Notes: generated by a model not told the origin, from the letters alone. A stretch of DNA of 64,000 nt from Acetivibrio alkalicellulosi (GCA_008125075.1 VLTH01000001.1:1028671-1092670); one strand, 5' to 3'; positions 19,816-29,543 are shown, counted from the first letter of the stretch. Translations and numbers: made by a program.

Positions 19816-20355
19816 TTATATTTGAGTAACAGAATACATTGTATTGAGAAAAGTTTCAATAGGCATGTCACATCCATTTCTATACCACATTCTTATAGAA
19901 CCAATAAAACCCGAACTATAAAATTCAAGAATATATTTATTATTAATGTTAGTAGAATCTTTCAAATATTTTTTTAGCAATCTCTTAAGAAGATTATGCA
20001 ATTTTTCTTCAAAAGCTTTGTCTCCGTTTTCACTAAATAGCCTTAAATTATATTTCTCATATTCATTACACAATGATACCATTCGTTCAGTAAAAGCTTC
20101 TGCAGTTATATTTTGGGCATCACCTAAAGAGTTTTCTATTTTCTGTTCCATTTCTAATATTATTTTTGCCTCAATGCTATTTAGTACATCGTATATATTT
20201 TCAAAATATTCATAAAATGTTATTCTGTTGTAACCAGCTTTGTCTGTTATTTTCTTTATAGTTATTTTTTTAATTTCATGATTTTTATACAGTTGCCAAA
20301 AAGCATCCATTAATGCATTTTTGGTAAACACTCTTGTTTTTGATATTTTACTCAT
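19816..20355 (-). CDS. TetR/AcrR-family transcriptional regulator
   Basis: DNA-binding repressor of 179 residues. The N-terminal helix-turn-helix (about 12-60) reads FTKNALMDAFWQLYKNHEIK-type, then ITIKKITDKAGYNRITFYEYF, the classic TetR recognition region. The C-terminal half is helical and ligand-specific. I chose ATG 20355, six bases after GAGGT, over an overlapping TTG at 20367. It is divergent from the cotH-VTC-DUF4956 operon, with a palindrome over the shared promoter region, so it probably represses that operon and perhaps itself. Confidence 0.9.
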   Translation of the reverse strand: MSKISKTRVFTKNALMDAFWQLYKNHEIKKITIKKITDKAGYNRITFYEYFENIYDVLNSIEAKIILEMEQKIENSLGDAQNITAEAFTERMVSLCNEYEKYNLRLFSENGDKAFEEKLHNLLKRLLKKYLKDSTNINNKYILEFYSSGFIGSIRMWYRNGCDMPIETFLNTMYSVTQI

Positions 20356-20391
20356 GCTATACCTCAAAAAAACTTACAAATAATATATTGA

Positions 20392-20425
20392 TGTATGTTG
20401 AAAAAACATACAACTGTTGTATAAT
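20392..20425 (+). promoter_or_regulatory. Promoter and palindromic operator for the cotH operon
   Basis: TGTATGTT and AACATACA form a perfect 8-bp inverted repeat with a 5-base centre (20392-20412). It overlaps a -35-like TTGAAA (20398-20403), and TATAAT follows at 20420-20425 with a 16-base spacer. The position between tetR and cotH makes it the likely TetR-family operator. Confidence 0.72.
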
Positions 20426-20510
20426 ATTTATTATATCATAGCCCAGCGTCATTTACAATTAAATAAGCACCCTGCACCCCAAGCTTTTTATAATGTGAGG
20501 TATATGTAAA

Positions 20511-22487
20511 ATGAAAAATGAAAGAAATAAAAAAATATTTTTTTTATTTACTGTAACAGGTGTACTTATTATGACACTTTTGTTATTGTTTATAGTAGAT
20601 AATTTTAATAGTAATAATATAGAAACGGCTTCAAACTATTTGTCAGTTGATAACATAAATTATCCTAATACTCTTTTTGATAATTCTTATATTCATACTA
20701 TTGATATTTATGTTGATAAACAGGCATGGACTTATATGATTAAAAATGCAGAAAAGAAAAAATACATTCCATGTAAAATGGTTATTGATGGGGTAGAAAT
20801 TGATCAAGTTGGAATAAGGCCAAAGGGTAATTCATCTTTAAAACAGATAGGCGGAATGAATTCCGAAAACTTCAGTTTTAAGGTTGAGTTTGACCGCTAT
20901 ATAAACCAGACATTTGATGGCCTTGATAAACTAGCACTTAATAATTTTACGCAGGATCCAACACATATGAAGGACTATCTGACCCAACAGATGATGAATT
21001 ACATTGGTATTCCTGCTCCATTAACAAGTTTTGTCAATATAACACTAAATGGTGAGCCCTTTGGATTTTATTTAGCTGTTGAAGCAGTTGAAGACTCCTT
21101 TTCCTTAAGAAACTATGGTAATAATGATGGTACGTTGTATAAACCTGACTCTCTTCAAATGGCTAATTTTGATTTTTCAGCACTTGCCACATATACAATG
21201 AGTGATGGTCAAACTACAGTTGAATTTATTTCTGACATTATGTCTGGTAAAGCATATAAGGACGCTGACCAAAATACAAGGATAGATGCACTAGGGGATT
21301 TTGCTGCTGTTCTTCTAGAAGCTAGCAATATTAGTACTGATGTTTCTGGATTAGTTTACATTGATGATAATCCTAAAAGCTATAATGCTATTTTTGATCA
21401 GGCAATATTTAATGCAACCCAAAGAGATAAAAAGAGATTGATAAATTCAATTAAAATGATAAACAATGGTGAAAATCTAGATGATGTAATAGACATTGAG
21501 AGTGTAATAAAATATTTTGTTGTACATAATTTCGTTGTTAATTATGATGGGTACACAAGTATTTTTTCTCACAATTATTATTTGCACGAAAAAGATGGTA
21601 AATTATCTATGATACCCTGGGACTATAACCTTGCCTTTGGTTGTTTAACATTTGATGCAGCTAAATCAGTTATGGATTTATTAAAAGACTATATTATATT
21701 AGACGGTATATCCTATGGAATGAGTACAGATAAGAGTATGGTTAACTATCCAATTGCCTCGCCTAATTTTACAGTTACTCTCGAAGAAAGACCTCTTATA
21801 TATCAAGTATTAAATAATAAAGAATACTATGATTTATACCATAAATACTTCGATGAATTTATATCAGATTACTTTGAAAGTGGATACTTTAATGACTTCT
21901 ATTCAAAAACCATTGATATGATATCACCATATGTAAAAAATGATGTAAAAGGTTTTTTTACCTACAATCAATTTGAGAATGGAGCAAAAGAACTTAAGAA
22001 ATTTTGTAATTTAAGATCTAAAAGCATAAGAGGACAGTTAAATGGTACCATTCCTTCAACTTTAACTGGTCAAAATGAGAATCCTGAAAGCCTTATTGAT
22101 GTTGGTGACTTAGATATCATTAAGACTATTGACTTTTCTACAATGATTACAATGCTTGGCATTTCTGTTGAGGATATTGATGAAGTTCTTAAAGCAGTTA
22201 TAAAACACATCCCTAATAAATATTTGACAGATGGTAAAATAAACATATCAAAGCTTGAAATAGCTGGAATCGACTCACTAAAGGAAAACATTGATGTTAT
22301 AGCTTCCATCGCATTTAATGTTATAAAAGATAATCATATTGTGAGAAAAAAAGTAATTACTATGATAACTCCTTTTATATTATTGGTGTTGTCATTGCTT
22401 TTAATAATAGTTTTTACAATAGTATTAAATAAGTATTCACGGGTAAAGCATAAAACAAATATGCACCGCAAATATGAGGAGGGGTAA
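20511..22487 (+). CDS. CotH-family protein kinase-like membrane protein
   Basis: 658 residues, anchored at both ends: TM helices at about 9-28 and about 618-642, with the domain between outside the membrane. The CotH kinase fold is recognised by VGIRPKGNSSL, FKVEFDRYINQTFDGLDKLALNNF, MKDYLTQQMM, PFGFYLAVEAVED and the metal-binding MIPWDYNLAFG near 370. CotH proteins phosphorylate spore-coat or extracellular proteins in Bacillus and some pathogens. It is followed after 2 bases by a VTC-domain gene and then DUF4956. I recall this trio recurring together in Firmicutes, which suggests a cell-surface polyphosphate or phosphorylation function. Confidence 0.88.
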   Translation: MKNERNKKIFFLFTVTGVLIMTLLLLFIVDNFNSNNIETASNYLSVDNINYPNTLFDNSYIHTIDIYVDKQAWTYMIKNAEKKKYIPCKMVIDGVEIDQVGIRPKGNSSLKQIGGMNSENFSFKVEFDRYINQTFDGLDKLALNNFTQDPTHMKDYLTQQMMNYIGIPAPLTSFVNITLNGEPFGFYLAVEAVEDSFSLRNYGNNDGTLYKPDSLQMANFDFSALATYTMSDGQTTVEFISDIMSGKAYKDADQNTRIDALGDFAAVLLEASNISTDVSGLVYIDDNPKSYNAIFDQAIFNATQRDKKRLINSIKMINNGENLDDVIDIESVIKYFVVHNFVVNYDGYTSIFSHNYYLHEKDGKLSMIPWDYNLAFGCLTFDAAKSVMDLLKDYIILDGISYGMSTDKSMVNYPIASPNFTVTLEERPLIYQVLNNKEYYDLYHKYFDEFISDYFESGYFNDFYSKTIDMISPYVKNDVKGFFTYNQFENGAKELKKFCNLRSKSIRGQLNGTIPSTLTGQNENPESLIDVGDLDIIKTIDFSTMITMLGISVEDIDEVLKAVIKHIPNKYLTDGKINISKLEIAGIDSLKENIDVIASIAFNVIKDNHIVRKKVITMITPFILLVLSLLLIIVFTIVLNKYSRVKHKTNMHRKYEEG

Positions 22488-22489
22488 AA

Positions 22490-23164
22490 ATGAAACTTCG
22501 GCAAGAGTTCAAGATTTTTCTTAACTATTTTGACTATCTTATTATTCGTTCACGGTTAAAAGCAGTAATTCCACAGGATAAAAATGTTAATGATGCTGGA
22601 GAATATAAAATAAGAAGTCTATATTTTGATAATGTTGATGACAAGGCTTTGTGGGAAAAACTATGCGGAGTTAACTTTCGGGAGAAATTTAGAATCCGTT
22701 GTTATAATGATAATTATGATTTTATAAATGTTGAAAAGAAAAGTAAGATTAACGGATTGTGTAACAAGATTTCTGAAAGAGTTACTAAAGATGAAGTAAG
22801 AAAGATACTAGACGGTGATATTGGATGGATGCTTAATTCAAATAGACCTCTTATTTCTGAGCTATATGTAAAAATGAAAACACAACATTTAAGACCTAAA
22901 ACAATTGTGGACTACTTGAGAGAACCTTATATATACACAGCTGGAAATGTACGAATTACACTTGACAGAAATATAAAAACTGGTGTAAACTCCATTAACA
23001 TGCTAGATCCCAATGTTCCTATGGTTAAAGCAAATGAACAAACAATACTGTTAGAGGTTAAGTATGATAATTTCATACCAACCATGATTTCTGAACTAAT
23101 ACAGATTCAAAACAGGCAAACATCTGCCTTTTCAAAATATGTATCATGTCGAACATATGGATAA
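22490..23164 (+). CDS. VTC-domain polyphosphate polymerase-like protein
   Basis: 224 residues matching the VTC (Vtc4-like) tunnel fold of the CYTH/triphosphate tunnel family: EFKIFLNYFDY, IRSLYFDNVDDKALWEKL, REKFRIRCYND, VEKKSKINGLCNK, VDYLREPYIY, NVRITLDRNI and ILLEVKYDNFIP. Basic and acidic tunnel residues alternate as expected. In yeast the domain makes polyphosphate from ATP; bacterial homologues are assumed similar. GAGGAGG precedes the ATG; the start lies 2 bases after cotH. Confidence 0.87.
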   Translation: MKLRQEFKIFLNYFDYLIIRSRLKAVIPQDKNVNDAGEYKIRSLYFDNVDDKALWEKLCGVNFREKFRIRCYNDNYDFINVEKKSKINGLCNKISERVTKDEVRKILDGDIGWMLNSNRPLISELYVKMKTQHLRPKTIVDYLREPYIYTAGNVRITLDRNIKTGVNSINMLDPNVPMVKANEQTILLEVKYDNFIPTMISELIQIQNRQTSAFSKYVSCRTYG

Positions 23165-23196
23165 AATTAAAACTAATTTTGGGAGGTAATTAAACA

Positions 23197-23862
23197 ATGA
23201 TTGATTTTTTAAATTCAAATTTTCTAACAAACGCAACAGCAGTAAGTGGTTTTGATATTGTTATAGGTATTATGTCTGCTTTTCTTGTAGGTCTATTTAT
23301 TTTTATAGTTTACAAGAAAACATTTTTAGGAGTAATGTTTTCAGCTAATTTTGGATTATCTTTAATAGGTATGGCTATGATAACATCCGGAGTTATCTTA
23401 GCTGTTTCAAGCAATGTAGTCCTGTCTCTTGGTATGGTAGGTGCACTTTCTATTGTCAGATTTAGAACAGTAGTTAAGGATCCTCTTGACTTAGTATTTT
23501 TGTTCTGGGCTATTACATCAGGTATCGTTGTTGGTGCAGGAATGATTCCTCTAGCAGTTGTAACAAGCCTTTTACTGGGTATTGTTATCATTATATTTGT
23601 AAACAAAAAAAGCAGACAAAATCCCTACATGCTAGTTGTTAACTGTGAAAACTCAGATATAGAAGATTCTGTTATGAATTTAATTGAATCTTACACAGGA
23701 GCAGCGAAAATCAAAGGCAAAACAGTTTCAAAGGTCGGAATGGAGCTTACTGTTGAAGTTCTTTTGAAAGACGGGTACAGCAAATTTGTTAATGATTTAA
23801 TTAATATTTCTGGTGTCACAAATGCTGTTATGGTAAGCTATAACGGCCAATATATGGATTAA
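23197..23862 (+). CDS. DUF4956 membrane protein
   Basis: 221 residues with 3-4 membrane helices in the N-terminal two thirds (about 20-40, 46-72, 100-140) and a soluble ACT-like C-terminal domain (about 145-221). The family signature LGMVGALSIVRFRTVVKDPLDLVFLFWAI is clear. DUF4956 proteins usually accompany VTC-domain genes and may export or channel the product. Last gene of the TetR-controlled operon; it ends in a bidirectional terminator shared with acnA. Confidence 0.85.
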   Translation: MIDFLNSNFLTNATAVSGFDIVIGIMSAFLVGLFIFIVYKKTFLGVMFSANFGLSLIGMAMITSGVILAVSSNVVLSLGMVGALSIVRFRTVVKDPLDLVFLFWAITSGIVVGAGMIPLAVVTSLLLGIVIIIFVNKKSRQNPYMLVVNCENSDIEDSVMNLIESYTGAAKIKGKTVSKVGMELTVEVLLKDGYSKFVNDLINISGVTNAVMVSYNGQYMD

Positions 23863-23887
23863 GGTGTTTCTGTGAATAGAAACACCT
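23862..23887. terminator. Bidirectional terminator between convergent genes
   Basis: AGGTGTTTC and GAAACACCT form a perfect 9-bp stem with an 8-base loop. It lies exactly at the DUF4956 stop (+) and overlaps the acnA stop codon (-), with A/T-rich flanks on both sides. Confidence 0.8.
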
Positions 23888-26588
23888 ACTTTAAAAAGTT
23901 TCGCAAAACCATATTTAGTATACCACCATTTCGGTAGTATTCAATTTCTATATTGCTGTCAAGTCTTGATATTAAATCGAAATTTAAACTACTACCGTCA
24001 TTTCTAGTTATGAAAACCTTTATTTTTTGGTTAGGGTGGAGTATTTGAGAAATACCAGTTATATCAAAGCTTTCATTACCTGTTATACCTAATGAATCAG
24101 CGTTTGTTCCATTTATAAACTGTAAAGGTAGTATACCCATTCCTACAAGATTACTTCTGTGAATCCTCTCAAAACTCTCCGCAATAACTGCTTTTACCCC
24201 TAAAAGATAAGCTCCCTTTGCTGCCCAATCTCTTGAACTACCCGAACCATACTCCTTTCCTGCTATGACAATCAATGGTGTATGAGTTTTATTATACTCA
24301 TTACAGGCCTCATATACTGTCGTTATTTCATTTGAAGATATATGTCTGGTAAATCCTCCCTCTATGCCGGGAACCATTTTGTTTCTTATTCTAATATTTG
24401 CAAAAGTTCCTCTCACCATAACTTGGTGATTCCCTCTGCGAGATCCATATGAATTAAAGTTATCTTTATCTATGTTCTTCAATAAAAGATATTTTGCAGC
24501 TGGTGAATCAAAAGGAATAGCTCCAGCTGGTGAAATATGATCAGTAGTAACGCTGTCACCAAGAAAAATTAATACTTTTGCATCAATTAAGTCCTTTTGT
24601 TCTTCTATGTTCTTCTTCATTTCATTAAAAAATGGGGGTTTTTTTATATATGATGATGTTTCATCCCACTTATAAAGTTTTTCTTTAGAATAATTTATAT
24701 CATTCCAATGCTTATTAGCTTTAAATATTTTATTATATTTATTAATATACATTTCTGATGTAATATTATCCTTTAAAATCTTCTGGATTTCTTTATGATC
24801 TGGCCATATATCCTTTAAGTAAACAGGCTTATTATCAGCACTTAAAGCAATAGGTTCTGATAATAGATCTATATTTACAGTACCTGCTATAGCGTATGCA
24901 ACAACAAGTGGAGGAGAAGCTAGATAATTCATTTTTACCTGTGGGTGTATTCTTCCTTCAAAATTACGGTTTCCACTTAGAACAGCAGCTACTGTAATAT
25001 CATTTTCATCAACAGCTTTGCTAACTTCATTTATTAAAGGTCCGCTATTACCTATACAAGTAGTACATCCATAGCCTGCAATATAAAAACCAAGCTTTTC
25101 TAAATAAGGAAGCAGGCCTGATCTTTGTAAATAATCCGTAACAACAAGTGAACCTGGTGCTAAACTGGTTTTTACATATTCAGGTTTGACAAGACCTAGC
25201 TCAACAGCCTTTTTGGCAACAAGTCCAGCACTTATCATAACGTAAGGATTAGAAGTATTAGTACAGCTAGTAATAGCAGCTATGACAATTGAACCTGTTT
25301 TTAAATCTTCAGTTTTACCGTTCTTATATTTTATTTTTACACTATCACTTACTTTGTCTTTGCTAAGTTGATATCCTCCCTTATCAATAGGTGCAGTGAC
25401 TTTGTCCCAGAAATTTTTCTTCATATCTCTTAGGTTTATAATATCCTGAGGGCGTTTAGGACCTGCAAGACTTGGCTCTATAGTTGAAAGATCTAGATGC
25501 AATGTAGAACTAAAAATAGGTTCTTTAGAACTGTCAGTTCTAAACATTCCTTGGGTCTTATAGTATGCTTCTACAAGAGATATTTGCTTTTTACTTCGCC
25601 CTGTTGACTTAAGATAGGATAATGTATTACAATCTACAGGAAAAAACGCTACTGTAGCTCCATATTCTGGTGCCATATTTGAAATGGTAGCCCTATCTTC
25701 AACATTTAAACTGCTTACACCCTCTCCGTAAAACTCAACAAATTTGCCTACAACGCCTTCATTTCTAAGAATACTGGTTATTGTAAGAGCAAGATCAGTT
25801 GCAGTAGCATAATCAGGAAGGCGACCAGTGAGTTTAAAACCTATAACATCAGGAAGTAAAAAATAAAGTGGCTGTCCAAGCATACCAGCTTCTGCTTCAA
25901 TTCCACCTACTCCCCATCCCAAAACGCCTGCCCCATTAATCATAGTGGTATGAGAGTCAGTACCTACAAGGGAATCAGGACAAATTATATTTTCACCATT
26001 AACTTCTTTTGTCACAGCTATACCAGCAAGATATTCAAGATTTACCTGATGAACTATACCAACAGATGGAGGAAATACTCGAAAATGTGAAAAAGAATTT
26101 TGAGCCCATTTTAAGAGTTTGTATCTTTCAATATTTCTTTCAAACTCTTTTGATATATTACAGTTTAAAGCATCACTATTACCAAAGCAATCAACTATTA
26201 CAGAATGGTCAATAACAAGATCTACTGGAACAATGGGATTGATTTTTGCTGGTTCCCCTCCCATTTCATAAATTTTCTGCCTCATTGCTGCTAAATCCAC
26301 AACAACAGGAATTCCTGTAAAGTCCTGAAGTACTATTCTAAAAGGTATAAAAGGTATTTCTCCTTTTTCCTTTTTAGTACCCCATGAAGCAATCCTTTTT
26401 ATATGTTCTATAGTTACTAAATTTTCATCATAATTTCTAACTGCATTTTCTAATAGAACTTTAATAGAGTATGGAAGTGATGATATATTTTCTATTCCTA
26501 GACCTTCAAGAGCATTTATATCATAGTATATATATTCTTCTTGGTCTATTATAAGTTTTTTACTTAAATTCATTTTATTAAAATTCAT
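23886..26588 (-). CDS. acnA: Aconitate hydratase AcnA
   Basis: Citrate-isocitrate isomerase of 900 residues, the AcnA/IRP1 type. Conserved elements: IPFRIVLQDFTGIP and VVDLAAMR near the N-terminus, DSLVGTDSHTTMINGAGVLGWGVGGIEAEA, the 4Fe-4S cysteines in TSCTNTSNP and GCTTCIGNSGPL, and the swivel domain with GSSRDWAAKGAYLLGV near the C-terminus. No citrate synthase or isocitrate dehydrogenase gene is adjacent. It should feed 2-oxoglutarate synthesis in a partial TCA cycle. Confidence 0.98.
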   Translation of the reverse strand: MNFNKMNLSKKLIIDQEEYIYYDINALEGLGIENISSLPYSIKVLLENAVRNYDENLVTIEHIKRIASWGTKKEKGEIPFIPFRIVLQDFTGIPVVVDLAAMRQKIYEMGGEPAKINPIVPVDLVIDHSVIVDCFGNSDALNCNISKEFERNIERYKLLKWAQNSFSHFRVFPPSVGIVHQVNLEYLAGIAVTKEVNGENIICPDSLVGTDSHTTMINGAGVLGWGVGGIEAEAGMLGQPLYFLLPDVIGFKLTGRLPDYATATDLALTITSILRNEGVVGKFVEFYGEGVSSLNVEDRATISNMAPEYGATVAFFPVDCNTLSYLKSTGRSKKQISLVEAYYKTQGMFRTDSSKEPIFSSTLHLDLSTIEPSLAGPKRPQDIINLRDMKKNFWDKVTAPIDKGGYQLSKDKVSDSVKIKYKNGKTEDLKTGSIVIAAITSCTNTSNPYVMISAGLVAKKAVELGLVKPEYVKTSLAPGSLVVTDYLQRSGLLPYLEKLGFYIAGYGCTTCIGNSGPLINEVSKAVDENDITVAAVLSGNRNFEGRIHPQVKMNYLASPPLVVAYAIAGTVNIDLLSEPIALSADNKPVYLKDIWPDHKEIQKILKDNITSEMYINKYNKIFKANKHWNDINYSKEKLYKWDETSSYIKKPPFFNEMKKNIEEQKDLIDAKVLIFLGDSVTTDHISPAGAIPFDSPAAKYLLLKNIDKDNFNSYGSRRGNHQVMVRGTFANIRIRNKMVPGIEGGFTRHISSNEITTVYEACNEYNKTHTPLIVIAGKEYGSGSSRDWAAKGAYLLGVKAVIAESFERIHRSNLVGMGILPLQFINGTNADSLGITGNESFDITGISQILHPNQKIKVFITRNDGSSLNFDLISRLDSNIEIEYYRNGGILNMVLRNFLK

Positions 26589-26617
26589 TTTTTCACGCTC
26601 TCCAATTAATATTTTTA

Positions 26618-26662
26618 AATTCTGAAAATAAAAATTTCAGAAAAGAAGCCTTTGATTTTTTA
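26618..26662 (+). repeat. Partial copy of repeat family B
   Basis: The left hairpin TTCTGAAA / TTTCAGAA is followed by AAGAAGCCTTTGATTTTTTAT, matching the first 45 bases of the full family B copies; the rest is lost. It lies upstream of acnA. The remaining 26663-26830 shows no gene. Confidence 0.6.
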
Positions 26663-26830
26663 TAAATTACCCTAAAATATAATTTTAAAACAAAAAAGAT
26701 CAGATCAATTTTGACTATTCTTAGAAAAACTGATGTTGGTAGGAGATCCTAAAATTAAATATATTCCTGCTGTTGTAAATTTTTTTCCAAGTCATTTAAA
26801 GAGTCTTTATCAGTATAATTACAACACATT

Positions 26831-27358
26831 TTATTTTAGAAATATACTTCTTTTATTTAATTGCAGTTCATTAGATGTCAACTGAATTATTAATTCTTCT
26901 ATTGCTGATATACTTGCAACAACAGAAATTATATACATTAAAGTACTTACATTAATATAGGGAATGAATAATACAGATATAAATAAAACTATTCCAGTAA
27001 TCTTATTTCCATATGTATGCAAAATAGCAAAGACTCTATATTTTTTTAGTGCTACAACAATTGATGCTAATCTAATAATAGCAATAAAAATAATCCAAAT
27101 TAGAATTTCATCAGTAAGTTTTACAATTGGATATAATATCACTAATAATATTCCTAGCATTATTAGGTCAGCTAGTGAATCCAGCCTTGCACCAAATTTA
27201 CTTGTTCCTATTCTTCTTGCAATAAACCCATCGGCAATATCACTTAATCCACAAATAATATATATTATGTAAAATGTTATGCTAAAAGGTTTAACAAATA
27301 TCAAGATTAAAGAAAAAACTATTCTACTAAATGATATATAATTCGGTATTGTATTCAT
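26831..27358 (-). CDS. CDP-alcohol phosphatidyltransferase family protein
   Basis: Integral membrane phospholipid synthase of 175 residues with about 5-6 helices. The catalytic motif DGxxARRxxxxxxxGxxxDxxxD is present as DIADGFIARR then FGARLDSLAD (about 42-64). It transfers a phosphatidyl group from CDP-diacylglycerol to an alcohol such as glycerol-phosphate or inositol; which one cannot be told. It begins MNTIPNYISFSR, typical of PgsA-like proteins, and is slightly shorter than most. Confidence 0.88.
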   Translation of the reverse strand: MNTIPNYISFSRIVFSLILIFVKPFSITFYIIYIICGLSDIADGFIARRIGTSKFGARLDSLADLIMLGILLVILYPIVKLTDEILIWIIFIAIIRLASIVVALKKYRVFAILHTYGNKITGIVLFISVLFIPYINVSTLMYIISVVASISAIEELIIQLTSNELQLNKRSIFLK

Positions 27359-27454
27359 GATCTTTTCTCACCTAAAGTAATTTTGTCTTTATTAATAATA
27401 TCATTCAATCCTTTTAATCCTTACTTTTTTATTAATTTGCCTATTTTCTTCTTG

Positions 27455-27482
27455 TGGCGTATAATTGGCCAATTACACGCCA
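27455..27482. promoter_or_regulatory. 28-bp near-perfect palindrome without loop
   Basis: TGGCGTATAATTGG is followed directly by CCAATTACACGCCA; 13 of 14 positions pair. It lies in the spacer between the methyltransferase stop (27540) and the CDP-alcohol transferase start (27358). Both flanks lack a T-run, so it could be an operator or an extrudable hairpin rather than a terminator. Confidence 0.5.
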
Positions 27483-27539
27483 AGTTTCCCCAAGCTTACA
27501 TGTAATTACAGGTCATCAATCTAACTTTAAATCAAATAT

Positions 27540-28337
27540 TTATGGGGTTTTGAGTAGGCGAATAATAATTACTGGCGGTATTTCATTCCAGTCAAAATTA
27601 CTGCAGGTTTCATCTAACTCAAATACAGGTTCTTCAAATCCGTTTAACACAAATCCAATATCGAAACACATCTTTAATAACTTGTTTAATGGTCTATGAT
27701 AGTAGAACTGAGAAACAGGTTGACCAGAAATTCCTATCCCCTCATAAACACAAGGAGTAATGTATTCAAATATCTGAATCCCCTTTCTCACACAAATTCC
27801 ATCGCCCATATCTTCTGTTTCAACAATTTGCCTCATACGAGGTGATTGAAAACACGGGTGTATAGTTGAAAAAACTAAAATCCCATTAGGTTTTAAAAGT
27901 TCATAAACACCAATTAATAGAGGCTCTACATCAGAAATATCCATTATTGCCATATTTGAAACAGCTTTGTCGAAGGGACCAAATTCACGTAACCCTATTA
28001 TTTCTTCATACTTTGTAGCATCAACAACTCTAAAGTTAATTCTGTCAAGATATTGAGAACACCGTTTCTTTGAATTTTCTATCATTTTATAGCTGTAATC
28101 AAATGCAGTCACATGAGCTCCAAATTCAACAAGTCTTTTAGAAAAATTACCGTTACCACAAGCAATGTCAAGAACTCTATCATTCTGTTTAATAGATAAT
28201 AATCTTTCTGTATCAGGTCTGATTATTTCTCTGTGGAAACGATTACTATGTTCTCCCATCTTCTCATCCCAAAAATCTGCATTTTGCTCCCATCTTTTTT
28301 TACTTCCTTCAGACATTTCTTTCCATTTGCTCATCAT
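27540..28337 (-). CDS. Class I SAM-dependent methyltransferase
   Basis: 265 residues, Rossmann-fold methyltransferase. Motif I is RVLDIACGNGNFS (about 55-67), followed by VTAFDYSYKMIENSKKR (motif II) and FDKAVSNMAIMDI (post-I/III). The C-terminal part (YITPCVYEGIG ... FYYHRPLNKLLKMCFDIGF) is typical of small-molecule (UbiE/Coq5-like) methyltransferases. The substrate is unknown. GAGGTG precedes two adjacent ATGs, 28337 and 28334. Confidence 0.88.
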   Translation of the reverse strand: MMSKWKEMSEGSKKRWEQNADFWDEKMGEHSNRFHREIIRPDTERLLSIKQNDRVLDIACGNGNFSKRLVEFGAHVTAFDYSYKMIENSKKRCSQYLDRINFRVVDATKYEEIIGLREFGPFDKAVSNMAIMDISDVEPLLIGVYELLKPNGILVFSTIHPCFQSPRMRQIVETEDMGDGICVRKGIQIFEYITPCVYEGIGISGQPVSQFYYHRPLNKLLKMCFDIGFVLNGFEEPVFELDETCSNFDWNEIPPVIIIRLLKTP

Positions 28338-28456
28338 AACACCTCAAACACGATCTATTATTTTCTTTAAATTTCTTCACATCCAATAAACCACTCAAAA
28401 TCACCTTCTACTGTACATATGTGTTGATTTTTAGTTCTTCATGAAGAAACTTTTTA

Positions 28457-28654
28457 TCAACAATGAACGATGTATATATATCTACTGTTATCCACTATAA
28501 ACTCATCATATGTCATTTTTGTATCTATGGATTGAAAAATGGCACATTTATACCAAAAATCCAAATTGTTTTGCAGGAACTTATCCTTCATACTTTCTAT
28601 TACATTTCTTTTATGTTTTAGTAAATCATAAGTTCTTTTGCTGTAATCCAGCAC
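28457..28654 (-). CDS. Small hypothetical protein or gene remnant
   Basis: A 65-codon frame from GTG 28654. The frame is open further upstream to a TAA near 28730 (adding about 25 codons ending FSVFQYEVLDYSK) but no good start or ribosome binding site is visible. The product is hydrophilic and helical (RTYDLLKHKRNVIESMKDKF). I recognise no family. It may be the 3' part of a decayed gene. Confidence 0.3.
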   Translation of the reverse strand: MLDYSKRTYDLLKHKRNVIESMKDKFLQNNLDFWYKCAIFQSIDTKMTYDEFIVDNSRYIYIVHC

Positions 28655-28721
28655 TTCATACTGAAATACACTAAAATAATATTGAAGCTGTTGTTGGGAG
28701 TAATATCTATAACCACTTTTA

Positions 28722-29543
28722 TTATATTATTCTACTATTACGTGTTATATTTGGTAAAAATAAACTATTTTTAATAGTCCAGTTGTAGGTTACTATATAT
28801 TTCCCGTGTACACGCGTATATTTAGTATCCATAATTTCTCTCGTAATACTTTCAGCAATTCCTACTTCTGACCCATAGGTAGCTATTTTCTTATATAGAG
28901 GATGTTTCCTTGGATTTATAAACCTTACTATAATTTTGTAGAAACAAAGTATTAAAATTGCAAACAATGTAATTGCTATAGCTAACTGATAATAAAAGTC
29001 TTTCGCAAAATTCCCTGTTGCATCAAACATAAATGGCAGCAGCTTTTCATCAATAGATGAATCTTCTGCTTTTACTTTGATTCTGTGTTGTAAATTTGGT
29101 GTTAAAGGTAAAATTATACCTGAAAACTTTGTAGCAGAAGAATTTAAAGGTACACGAACAACGAGAAACATTTCGTTTACCTTAATGAGAAGATATTCAT
29201 ATACAACTCCTCGTGTCTTAATATTGTTTTCATCTAACTTGTATACTGTATCTTCAACTCTAGTTCTAATTGGCCTATTATCATGAATTATATAAAAAAA
29301 CTTATTGCCGTTAGCATAATGATTAGCAGGTAATGAGCTACTGATAAATCTAGTATTATATTCTAATTCACTTGTTGAAAATAAATTTTCTAATTTTATA
29401 TCAAAAGGTCCACAAAAATAGTTATAACTATTAATGTAAACAGGTTTTAAAAAATTGATAACAATCAAAGTAATTATCAGCATTATAATTAAGAATGCTG
29501 TATTATTTTTAAAAACCATTTTATTTACATAGTTATTTTTCAT
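28722..29543 (-). CDS. Two-TM membrane protein of unknown function
   Basis: 273 residues; ATG 29543 follows AGGGGTG at about 5 bases. TM helices lie at about 16-36 (AFLIIMLIITLIVINFL) and about 185-205 (LAIAITLFAILILCFY). The stretch between is probably extracellular and beta-rich (RGVVYEYLLIKVNEMFLVVRVPLN). A cytoplasmic C-terminal domain follows. It resembles a domain-of-unknown-function family seen in Firmicutes (possibly DUF6709), but I cannot confirm that. It is divergent from the GGDEF/HD-GYP gene. Confidence 0.7.
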   Translation of the reverse strand: MKNNYVNKMVFKNNTAFLIIMLIITLIVINFLKPVYINSYNYFCGPFDIKLENLFSTSELEYNTRFISSSLPANHYANGNKFFYIIHDNRPIRTRVEDTVYKLDENNIKTRGVVYEYLLIKVNEMFLVVRVPLNSSATKFSGIILPLTPNLQHRIKVKAEDSSIDEKLLPFMFDATGNFAKDFYYQLAIAITLFAILILCFYKIIVRFINPRKHPLYKKIATYGSEVGIAESITREIMDTKYTRVHGKYIVTYNWTIKNSLFLPNITRNSRII

